From an uncultured Oscillospiraceae bacterium (GTDB lineage Bacteria; Bacillota; Clostridia; Oscillospirales; Ruminococcaceae): a stretch of 64,000 bases of DNA. The notes under the pieces are model-generated. The model did not search any database, was not told the DNA's origin, and was given only the letters and a program-made list of their open reading frames with translations. A program made the position numbers and the translations under genes. The DNA lies in assembly GCA_934466455.1 (NCBI GenBank), contig CAKSLF010000001.1:1-64000 (forward strand), in the 5' to 3' direction. The stretch's first letter is position 1. Each line of letters begins with the position of its first letter. Of the stretch, positions 1 through 6,453 are shown piece by piece.

Positions 1-69
1 TAGCTCAGTTGGCAGAGCATGCGGCTGTTAACCGCAGGGTCGTTGGTTCGAGCCCGACAGGGGGAGCCA
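1..69 (+). tRNA. tRNA-Asn (GTT), 5' end cut by window edge
   Basis: The window opens in the D arm of a tRNA. The anticodon loop CTGTTAA carries anticodon GTT (Asn), followed by a variable loop, a T arm with GGTTCGAGCC, and the 3' acceptor strand GGGGGA with an encoded CCA at 67-69. Only the first few acceptor and D-arm bases are missing, so it is a truncated view and not a pseudogene. Confidence 0.93.
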
Positions 70-112
70 AAAATCCCAAAGTCATGTATTGTGACTTTGG
101 GATTTTTTTATA
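70..112 (+). terminator. Rho-independent terminator after tRNA-Asn
   Basis: Two complementary arms, AAAAATCCCAAAGTCA and TGACTTTGGGATTTTT, flank a five-base loop and run into a T tract ending near 111. It lies immediately after the tRNA CCA. The A-rich left arm means it could also stop transcription coming from the right. Confidence 0.85.
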
Positions 113-375
113 TAAAATTGCCCCTGTGGTGTTGCTGTTTTAGTTTCGCATAGTATCATCGCCTGTTTAGATTGTATGCTTTTTATATTCGAAACATATT
201 GTATATATTATGTTTTCTAATATTGTATTTTATTTTATACTTTTACACTGTAATTTTTACCGGAATGAAATTACCATATAACTTTAACCGGTTTGACGGT
301 GCGAAGCACCGCCCTCGTTAAAAAAGGCAAAGAGTTCGGTATAATTCAAGTGCCGAGGAGGATTAAATAAAAACA

Positions 376-404
376 TTGCATAAATTTATAGTTTGCTATA
401 TACT
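376..404 (+). promoter_or_regulatory. Sigma-A promoter for the macro-domain gene
   Basis: TTGCAT at 376-381 and TATACT at 399-404 are separated by 17 bases. Transcription would begin near 411, about 15 bases before the ATG at 426. This excludes the upstream in-frame TTG at 393, which lies inside the promoter. The AT-rich stretch 113-375 holds no gene; it contains an isolated TATAAT at 340-345 and an AGGAGG-like site near 355 that has no start codon at the right distance. Confidence 0.7.
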
Positions 405-425
405 GAGAGCGGAAAGGGTGATTTT

Positions 426-1526
426 ATGCCGCTTAACCTTGTAAGAAATGACATCACAAAAATGCAGGTTGACGCTATTGTAAACGCCGCAAAAAATTCG
501 CTGCTTGGCGGCGGGGGCGTGGACGGAGCAATTCATAGGGCTGCCGGAGAGGGGCTTTTTGCGGAATGTGCCGCTATCGGCGGCTGCGCAACCGGGGACG
601 CCGTTATAACCGGCGGATATAATCTTCCGTGCAAATATGTTATTCATACCGTGGGACCTGTTTGGCACGGCGGTTTTTATGGAGAAAGGCAGCTGCTGTA
701 CTCCTGTTACCGCCGTTCTTTGGAGATTGCTTCGCAAAACGGGTGCAAAACCTTGGCGTTTCCGCTGATTTCCTCCGGGGCATACGGCTTTCCGAAAAAA
801 GAGGCTCTCTTTGTTGCAACAGAGGCGATAACGGACTTTTTGAACGAGCACGATAATGACCTTACTGTATTTTTGGCTGTGTTCGACAAAGCCTCTTTTG
901 TAATCGGGAAAGAGCTTTTTGATGAAATAGAGCAGTATATTGATGACAATTATGCGGATGAGCACGCCCGCCCGGAAGAAGAGCTTTTTCGCCGTGCTCA
1001 AGCAGCGGCTGCTGCGCAACGCCCGGACGAATGTTGTGAAAGCCGCATGCTCATGCGGGATTTTGACGAAATTTCGGAGTGCGCAGTTAATGAAACGGCA
1101 CTTTTGAAAAGCCAAAAACCACGGCAAAAAACCACCGCAGACAATTTTGAGCGTGGCACAGAGCTTGAGCGGCTTCTCTCCTGTGTTGATGAAAGCTTTT
1201 CGCAAATGCTTCTTAGAAAAATTGACGAGCGCAATATGACCGATGCGGAATGTTATAAAAAAGCCAATATTGACAGAAAGCTGTTTTCAAAAATCCGCAG
1301 CAATATAGATTATAAGCCGAGAAAGCAGACGGTGATCGCCTTTGCGGCTGCGCTGGAGCTGCCTCTTGATGAGCTTAAGGAAATGCTTATGAAAGCGGGC
1401 TACGCCCTCTCCCAAAGCAGTAAATTTGACATAATTGTGGAGTATTTTTTTCAGAAACAAAACTATAACATATTTGAGATAAACGAGGCACTTTTTGCCT
1501 TTGACCAAACAACCCTCGGTGCATAA
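426..1526 (+). CDS. Macro-domain protein with C-terminal HTH-like domain
   Basis: This 366-residue protein begins with a macro domain (about residues 1-165). It has the ADP-ribose-binding signature VNAAKNSLLGGGGVDGAI at residues 19-36, including the loop Asn24 and Gly-rich turn, and a later PLISSGAYGFPK phosphate-binding loop. Macro domains of this class bind ADP-ribose and often remove ADP-ribose or O-acetyl-ADP-ribose. Residues 170-270 are a low-conservation linker. The last ~95 residues (from about DAECYKKANIDRKLFSKI) look like a compact helical, Cro-like domain that recurs behind clostridial macro domains. I chose the ATG at 426 because it has an AAGGGTG ribosome site and follows the promoter. 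No ADP-ribosyltransferase partner is adjacent. The enzymatic activity is inferred from the family. Confidence 0.88.
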   Translation: MPLNLVRNDITKMQVDAIVNAAKNSLLGGGGVDGAIHRAAGEGLFAECAAIGGCATGDAVITGGYNLPCKYVIHTVGPVWHGGFYGERQLLYSCYRRSLEIASQNGCKTLAFPLISSGAYGFPKKEALFVATEAITDFLNEHDNDLTVFLAVFDKASFVIGKELFDEIEQYIDDNYADEHARPEEELFRRAQAAAAAQRPDECCESRMLMRDFDEISECAVNETALLKSQKPRQKTTADNFERGTELERLLSCVDESFSQMLLRKIDERNMTDAECYKKANIDRKLFSKIRSNIDYKPRKQTVIAFAAALELPLDELKEMLMKAGYALSQSSKFDIIVEYFFQKQNYNIFEINEALFAFDQTTLGA

Positions 1527-1613
1527 ATACCGCACCGGACAAAAGTCGGCAGCCAAAATCGGGAAAACAAAGCGCAAAGAAAGTACAATGTAATTGCGGA
1601 AGGAGATGACGGT

Positions 1614-2477
1614 ATGGGCTGGACGGAAAGCATTGCTGCGGCAATAAAATATATTGAGGAGCACCTCTGCGACGAAATCACGCCGGAGCTTGTTGCAAAA
1701 GAGGCGGCAGTTTCTCAATTTTATTTTGAAAAAGGCTTTGCCATGCTTTGCGGAATGACCATAAGCGAGTATATCCGAGGGCGGCGGCTTTCTCTTGCCG
1801 GGCGGGAGGTGCTTACCACCGACCGCCGCATAATTGATATAGCCATGGACTATGGCTATGATTCGCCGGACAGCTTTACAAAGGCGTTTACCCGCTTTCA
1901 CGGAGCAACTCCCGCCGCAGTAAGAAGAAACGGCGGAGGCTTAAAAACCTTTGCGCCGCTTAAAATTAAGCTAACTTTGAAAGGCGGCAGTATTATGGAT
2001 TGCAAAATTATAAAAAAACCTGCGTTTACCGTGCTTTGTAAGGAAGAAAAATTCCGCTATGACGAGGCACAGAAAAAAGTTCCCGAGCTTTGGGCAAAGC
2101 ACCGCAAAGAAGGCGGCGACAAATATGTCTGCGGCGAATACGGAATCAACATTGACGAAAAGCTTGATACAAACGGCGAGTTTACTTATCTTATCGCCGA
2201 TAATTTTGACCCAAAGAAAGATGTGCCGGAGGGCTTTACAACCCGCACTATTCCCGAGTTTACATGGGCTGTGTTCCCGATAAAGGGCAAGATGCCGGAG
2301 GCAATTCAAAGAGTTGAGCAGCAGATTTTCTCCGAATGGCTTCCGGGAAACGGAGATTATGAAATCGCAGCCGGATACAATGTGGAAATGTATTCCGATC
2401 CAAGGAATTTTGAAAACGGCCTTTCGGACGATAATTATTATACCGAGGTTTGGATTCCGGTTAAGAAAACAAAATAA
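1614..2477 (+). CDS. AraC-family regulator with GyrI-like effector domain
   Basis: This 287-residue protein carries an N-terminal AraC/XylS double helix-turn-helix (about 8-105), including IIDIAMDYGYDSPDSFTKAF, the typical second-HTH signature. It is followed by a C-terminal GyrI-like/SOUL-type ligand domain (about 120-285) ending in DNYYTEVWIPVKK. HTH-first architecture with a C-terminal GyrI-like domain is typical of Rob/BltR-type sensors of small or cationic molecules. An AAGGAGATGAC ribosome site sits just upstream. It follows the macro-domain gene by 87 bases on the same strand and may be co-transcribed. The ligand and targets cannot be read from the sequence. Confidence 0.9.
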   Translation: MGWTESIAAAIKYIEEHLCDEITPELVAKEAAVSQFYFEKGFAMLCGMTISEYIRGRRLSLAGREVLTTDRRIIDIAMDYGYDSPDSFTKAFTRFHGATPAAVRRNGGGLKTFAPLKIKLTLKGGSIMDCKIIKKPAFTVLCKEEKFRYDEAQKKVPELWAKHRKEGGDKYVCGEYGINIDEKLDTNGEFTYLIADNFDPKKDVPEGFTTRTIPEFTWAVFPIKGKMPEAIQRVEQQIFSEWLPGNGDYEIAAGYNVEMYSDPRNFENGLSDDNYYTEVWIPVKKTK

Positions 2478-2495
2478 GGGCAGACAAAAAAAAGA

Positions 2496-2582
2496 GGGCG
2501 GCTTTTCATTTGAAAAGCCGCCCCTTCGCATAAAAAAAAAAGACTTTGAAAGCGAAAAATGTCGTTTTCAAAGTCTTTTTTT
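2496..2582 (+). terminator. Tandem hairpins after the AraC gene
   Basis: The first hairpin pairs GGGCGGCTTTTC (2496-2507) with GAAAAGCCGCCC (2512-2523). The second pairs AAAAGACTTTGAAA with TTTCAAAGTCTTTT and ends in a T run (to 2582). Only the second has the T tract of an intrinsic terminator; the first may reinforce it or stabilise the mRNA end. Confidence 0.75.
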
Positions 2583-2626
2583 ATCACTGTATATATAATA
2601 GCACAAAATGGGCAAAAAATCAAGAC

Positions 2627-2655
2627 TTGTTCTTTTTTACTTTGCGGATTAAAAT
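2627..2655 (+). promoter_or_regulatory. Probable sigma-A promoter for the 2695 gene pair
   Basis: TTGTTC (2627-2632) and TAAAAT (2650-2655) are 17 bases apart, about 40 bases before the next start codon. Each box has one or two mismatches to consensus, so the call is moderate. Confidence 0.55.
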
Positions 2656-2694
2656 AAACCTTGCAGCAAAAAAACGGCAAAGGAAGAGGTAAAA

Positions 2695-3129
2695 ATGGAA
2701 GAAATAAATTTTCCCGCAAGGGTTTGCGAGGGCGGCGATGAGCTTTCGCTCTGCGCCGCAGAATTTTCAAAGCACGGCATAGTTTTAACAAAAGCGGAGC
2801 TTGCCGCACTGGAGGCGGCTCATAAAAAAGCTTTGCATGATTGCGGAAGAGTCGAATTTGGCGGCGGAATTTTGCCGGAGCTTGCAAAAGCCTTTGCCGG
2901 TTCGCCGTATATAGAAAAAGAGAATTGCGCTTCTGCTTTGGAAGAACTTCAGTCCGCCTTTTATTACTTCCGGGAGGAATGTGACGGGCTTATCTCCGAT
3001 AAGGGGCTTGTTGCCTTTATGAAAAAGGAATTTAACGGTGCGGCAGCCGGGGATATTTCCTATCTTACCGGCACATCGTTGGAGCGGCTTTGCGCCCGCC
3101 TAAAGGGAAAGGATGGGGCGTGGATTTGA
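2695..3129 (+). CDS. Hypothetical protein, DUF6323-like
   Basis: This 144-residue, probably cytosolic helical protein has no signal peptide or membrane segment. The segment KALHDCGRVEFGGGILPELAKAF resembles my memory of the DUF6323 family, which in clostridia sits directly before a DUF6179 gene, as here. No catalytic motif is visible and the function is unknown. An AAAGGAAGAGG ribosome site precedes the ATG. The stop codon TGA (3127-3129) lies inside a copy of the dispersed TTTGAGCACGG motif. The next gene starts 40 bases later, so the two very likely form an operon. Confidence 0.7.
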   Translation: MEEINFPARVCEGGDELSLCAAEFSKHGIVLTKAELAALEAAHKKALHDCGRVEFGGGILPELAKAFAGSPYIEKENCASALEELQSAFYYFREECDGLISDKGLVAFMKKEFNGAAAGDISYLTGTSLERLCARLKGKDGAWI

Positions 3130-3169
3130 GCACGGCTTTGCGCCGAAAAAAAGAAAGGAGCAGTATTGT

Positions 3170-4045
3170 ATGGAATTTTCTCTTGCTTTGGGAACGGAGC
3201 TTTCGGCAGAGGAAGCGCAGCAGCTTCACGAAAAGCTTTGGGCGGTTTTTTGTAAAATGGCAAAGGAGCTTACAAACGGCGAAAGCTCCTCCGTTTCCGA
3301 GGAAAACGCCCAAAGGCTCCTTTCCTCGCTTTGCTTTGTGCTAAGGGAATACCTTGAGGATACGGAAAAAACGGAGCGCAGCCTTCTTGCGGAGGATATT
3401 TTTGCGGCGTTTGAGCACGGAAAAAAGTCCGTGCTCAAACGGGTCGATTTTGCAAGGGAGCTTTGGAACAAGGCCTGCCTTACTCTGCCGAGGGTCCCAA
3501 GCCGTGCGCTTTCGGATACATTGCAGGGGATAAAATACGGCTTTTCCCACTATAACATCGACCTTTTTGCCGCAGAGATCCCCGGAAGCATTGATTATCA
3601 GCTTATGTGCCCGGTGCCGGAGGAAACTCTCGGGATCGAGTATACGGTATGTTGGCTGCGGCGGCTGCTTGCGGAAAACTATATCCTAAGCCGCTTTGAG
3701 CCAAGGGCACTGCGCAGCGTGCTGATAAGGGTCTGCCCGTTTTATCAGGAGCTTGTAATAAACCTTTGCGAAAATCCACTGCAAAACGCAATCGGGCTTG
3801 TGCTTTTGAAAAAAGACCCAATGCCTCTTTCCGTTACAAGAAGCGACCGTGCCCTGCTTACGGAAATGTTTTCTCCGCTTAAAAGAGAGCAGAGCGAGGA
3901 GCTTTTGAACTCCGCCGGAGAGGAGCTTTGCCGGATTTTGCTTGTGCCGGAGAAATATTGCGGCACGGTTTGCGCCTTTGCAAAAAGCCTTGCGCCAAGG
4001 ATTGCGGCAGCTCTTCCGTCAAAGCTTTGCGGAATTTTTGTATAA
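3170..4045 (+). CDS. Hypothetical protein, DUF6179-like
   Basis: This is a 291-residue protein. I start it at the ATG at 3170 (MEFSLALG...), preceded by AGAAAGGAG; an in-frame ATG at 3113 would overlap the previous gene and has no ribosome site. The segment TNGESSSVSEENAQRLLSSL followed by a helical body matches what I recall of DUF6179. No enzyme motif is visible. The coding sequence contains a TGAGCACGG copy at 3412 and an inverted copy ending at 3437, which form a stem-loop inside the gene encoding FEHGKKSVLK. The partner is the upstream gene; the joint function is unknown. Confidence 0.7.
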   Translation: MEFSLALGTELSAEEAQQLHEKLWAVFCKMAKELTNGESSSVSEENAQRLLSSLCFVLREYLEDTEKTERSLLAEDIFAAFEHGKKSVLKRVDFARELWNKACLTLPRVPSRALSDTLQGIKYGFSHYNIDLFAAEIPGSIDYQLMCPVPEETLGIEYTVCWLRRLLAENYILSRFEPRALRSVLIRVCPFYQELVINLCENPLQNAIGLVLLKKDPMPLSVTRSDRALLTEMFSPLKREQSEELLNSAGEELCRILLVPEKYCGTVCAFAKSLAPRIAAALPSKLCGIFV

Positions 4046-4091
4046 CTGCGCCGGCTTTGCTTAAAAAAATGTCGCTTTTTCGGCGACCAAA

Positions 4092-4145
4092 TCTCCTTTG
4101 AAACGAGATAAAATAAAACCGTAAAATAAATGACTTCAAAGGAGA
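4092..4145 (+). promoter_or_regulatory. Inverted repeat able to mask the vWA gene's ribosome site
   Basis: TCTCCTTTGAA (4092-4102) is the exact reverse complement of TTCAAAGGAGA (4135-4145), and the second arm contains the AAAGGAG ribosome site of the ATG at 4152. If the RNA includes both arms, an 11-bp helix with a 32-base loop would hide the site. Whether transcription starts upstream of the first arm is not visible; a TAAAAT box lies at about 4109. Confidence 0.5.
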
Positions 4146-4151
4146 ATTGCA

Positions 4152-4799
4152 ATGAAAAACAACAATACAACCGAGCTTGTATTCATCATCGACAGAAGCG
4201 GTTCCATGCAGGGGCTTGAAAAGGACACCATAGGCGGATTTAATTCTATGCTTGAAAAGCAAAAGCAGGAGGGCGGCAGGTGCTTTGTTTCCACGGTGCT
4301 TTTCGACAGCACCGTGGAGGTTCTCCACGACCGGGTTGATTTGCAAAAAGTCCGCCCGATTACCGAAAAAGATTATTTTGTCCGGGGCTGCACCGCCCTT
4401 ATGGACGCCGTCGGCGGAGCAATCGACCATATAGGCACAATACATAAATATGCCCGCAAGAGCGATGTTCCCGCACACACGCTTTTTGTCATTATAACCG
4501 ACGGCATGGAAAACGCCAGCAGCATTTACAGCCGCCAAAAGGTAAAGGAAATGATAGAGCACCAAAAAAGGCGTTTTGGATGGGAATTTGTGTTTATCGG
4601 CGCAAATATAGACGCAGCCGAAACTGCCGAAGGCTTTGGCATAGAAAGGGAATTTGCCGTGGATTACCATGCCGACGGCGAGGGAACCCGCATGGTTTAT
4701 GAAGCGGTTTCCTGCGCCGCCGCAAATGTAAGGGCAAACGCCGCAATAGGAAACGAATGGCGAAAAAAAGCGGATATTGACTTTGAAAACCGCAAATAA
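4152..4799 (+). CDS. von Willebrand factor A domain protein
   Basis: This 215-residue protein consists of a single vWA domain with a complete metal-ion-dependent adhesion site: DRSGS at residues 14-18, a Thr in the GCTALMDAVGG loop, and Asp in IITDGMEN. Such domains bind a divalent metal and mediate protein-protein contacts. There is no signal peptide or transmembrane segment, so it acts in the cytosol. Small stand-alone vWA proteins of this kind resemble phage- or TerY-type proteins, but no tellurite genes are nearby. The ribosome site AAAGGAG lies in the arm of an inverted repeat. Partner unknown. Confidence 0.85.
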   Translation: MKNNNTTELVFIIDRSGSMQGLEKDTIGGFNSMLEKQKQEGGRCFVSTVLFDSTVEVLHDRVDLQKVRPITEKDYFVRGCTALMDAVGGAIDHIGTIHKYARKSDVPAHTLFVIITDGMENASSIYSRQKVKEMIEHQKRRFGWEFVFIGANIDAAETAEGFGIEREFAVDYHADGEGTRMVYEAVSCAAANVRANAAIGNEWRKKADIDFENRK

Positions 4800-4901
4800 G
4801 AGGCTTTGACAAAACAAAATCGCAAAACAAACGGTATAAATAAAATAAATATCTACCGCTTGTATAACATTGCGGCAAAGCTTGCACCTTGGAAAAACGG
4901 C

Positions 4902-4930
4902 TTGACAAAGCCAAAAGATAGTTATATACT
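4902..4930 (+). promoter_or_regulatory. Strong sigma-A promoter for the DUF2284-like gene
   Basis: TTGACA (4902-4907) and TATACT (4925-4930) have an exact 17-base spacer and lie 35 bases before the start codon at 4965. It marks an independent transcription unit and supports the internal start of the following gene. Confidence 0.85.
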
Positions 4931-4964
4931 AAAAGCAGAACCAAAAAAGGGAGGCAGCTTTGCT

Positions 4965-5501
4965 ATGTATGAGGAGATAAAAAATCTTGCAAAGGAAATC
5001 GGCTTTGATAAATGCGGAGAAATCGCCGCACGCCTTGTTCCCTGCGATACAACCCTTCGCCGTTTTTGCGTACAGAATGTTTGCGGAATGTACGGAAAAT
5101 GCTATATGTGCCCGCCGGCAGAAGGCCCGGCAGAAACCCTTGTTGCAAAGCTCCATAACTATAAGGATATGCTTGTTCTTGCAAGAGAATATCCCTGCAA
5201 GGATATGAGCAAGTACGAAGAGGTTCAGCGCACCCATGAGAACAACAGTCATATTCTCTGGAAGGCAATGCAAAAGCTTGGTTATAACCAAAAGAACGCA
5301 AGGGTTCTTACAACCGGCGGCTGCCATCTTTGCGAAACCTGCGCCTACATAACCGGCGAGCCTTGCCGCCACCCGGATATTGCCTGCCCCTCCGTAAGCG
5401 GCTATTGCATCGAGGTGCAAAAGCTTTGCGACGCCATAGGTCTTTCCATGAACGGAGAAAACGGCGGGATGGTGCTTTTTTGCATAGTGCTTCTTAAATA
5501 A
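4965..5501 (+). CDS. DUF2284-like metal-binding protein
   Basis: This 178-residue cytosolic protein is rich in ordered cysteines: CGMYGKCYMCPP, GGCHLCETCAYITGEPCRHP, and CPSVSGYC. The pattern matches the DUF2284 family of predicted metal or Fe-S binding proteins (corrinoid/methanogen-type relatives). The biochemical role is unknown. The start is ATG 4965, with GGGAGG upstream and the promoter at 4902-4930; the longer open frame from 4806 runs through the promoter and is rejected. A strong terminator follows, so this is a single-gene unit. Confidence 0.8.
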   Translation: MYEEIKNLAKEIGFDKCGEIAARLVPCDTTLRRFCVQNVCGMYGKCYMCPPAEGPAETLVAKLHNYKDMLVLAREYPCKDMSKYEEVQRTHENNSHILWKAMQKLGYNQKNARVLTTGGCHLCETCAYITGEPCRHPDIACPSVSGYCIEVQKLCDAIGLSMNGENGGMVLFCIVLLK

Positions 5502-5512
5502 CCACAGAAAAT

Positions 5513-5547
5513 GGTCCGTGGGGGCGGATACGCCCCACGGACCTTTT
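5513..5547 (+). terminator. Terminator after the DUF2284-like gene
   Basis: A GC-rich stem pairs GGTCCGTGGGGC with GCCCCACGGACC around a short loop, followed by TTTT. The 150 bases from here to 5700 hold no further convincing gene. Confidence 0.8.
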
Positions 5548-5699
5548 GCGGATAAACAAAACCTCCGCAAGGGCGGAGGAGTGGATTTTTCAGAGGGGAA
5601 CCTCATCTTTTCGCCACTGCCCAAAAAAACGGACAGCGGTGTTTTTTTGCGCTTTTTTGGCGAAAAAGCCCGCACCGAAAAAAGTAACAGGAGGAACAA

Positions 5700-6392
5700 A
5701 TGAAAAAAATCACTCTTCACAGCGAAATTATCTACCTTGCGGCGATACTTATACTCTCTTTTTCAAGTGCAATGCAAACGGCTGCCGATGTGGGAATTTC
5801 CATGATAATTGCCCCCGCCTATGTTATAAGCCAAAAGCTTGATTTTTTAACCTTCGGTCAAAGCGAATATCTTGTTCAGGGGCTTGTTTTTATTGCGTTC
5901 TGCATTATTATGCGCAGCTTTAGGGCGGTCTATCTTGCCTCCTTCGGGACCTGCGTGCTCTATGGAGCGGCTCTTGATATGTGGCGCAGCATAATTCCGG
6001 CGTTCAATCCCGCTGTTACCGCTCCGGGCAGTATGCCTATGCCGGAAAGAATAGCAATGCTTTGCGTCGGTATGGTAATAACGGGGCTTGCCGTCGCTCT
6101 CTTCTTCCAAACATACCTCTATCCCCAGGTTTACGACTTTTTTGTTCGGGAGATTTCAAAAAAATACGGCATCGACCGCACAAAATTCAAAATATGCTTT
6201 GATACCGCCTGCCTTGTTACGGCTACGGTGTTGTCGCTGCTGTTTTTCGGAAGGCTTGTCGGCGTCGGTATCGGAACTCTTGTTATGACGCTTCTTAACG
6301 GAAGGATCATCGGCTTTTTCTATAAGCTGCTTGATAAATTTTGCGAGATAAAGCCGATTTTTCCGAAGGTAAATAAATTGTTTGAAATATAA
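5700..6392 (+). CDS. YczE/YitT-like (DUF6198-type) membrane protein
   Basis: This 230-residue protein has about five hydrophobic helices, starting with IIYLAAILILSFSSAMQTAADVG and including a late segment GVGIGTLVMTLLNGRIIGFF. The length and the SAMQTAADVGISMI / GIGTL..NGRIIGFFYK motifs fit the YczE/YyaS/YitT-like family of integral membrane proteins, whose transport role is not established. A good ribosome site (ACAGGAGGAAC) precedes the ATG. It ends at a terminator shared with the convergent ATPase gene. No neighbour suggests a substrate. Confidence 0.75.
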   Translation: MKKITLHSEIIYLAAILILSFSSAMQTAADVGISMIIAPAYVISQKLDFLTFGQSEYLVQGLVFIAFCIIMRSFRAVYLASFGTCVLYGAALDMWRSIIPAFNPAVTAPGSMPMPERIAMLCVGMVITGLAVALFFQTYLYPQVYDFFVREISKKYGIDRTKFKICFDTACLVTATVLSLLFFGRLVGVGIGTLVMTLLNGRIIGFFYKLLDKFCEIKPIFPKVNKLFEI

Positions 6393-6408
6393 TCCCCGAA
6401 GAAGAAAA

Positions 6409-6437
6409 CCCCGTGCTCAAGCTAGCACGGGGCTTTT
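6409..6437. terminator. Bidirectional terminator containing a CCGTGCTC motif
   Basis: CCCCGTGCT pairs with AGCACGGGG around a short loop, followed by TTTTTT on the plus strand and preceded by an A-rich run, so it can serve both convergent genes. One arm is an exact copy of the dispersed 8-mer (CCGTGCTC); the other is the same motif with its first base changed. Confidence 0.8.
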
Positions 6438-6453
6438 TTCTTTCCGAAAAATG

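Noticed and set aside
393..425. Alternative TTG start for the macro-domain gene
   Set aside because: It lies inside the -35/-10 promoter region and lacks a ribosome site.
396..1205. Minus-strand frame opposite the macro-domain gene
   Set aside because: Shadow; no ribosome site, no domain, and the plus-strand protein has clear signatures.
3879..4817. 312-codon minus-strand frame across the vWA gene
   Set aside because: Runs antisense through two supported genes and an intergenic gap; no domain.
4806..4964. N-terminal extension of the DUF2284-like gene
   Set aside because: It reads through a strong promoter at 4902-4930; the ATG at 4965 has a ribosome site.
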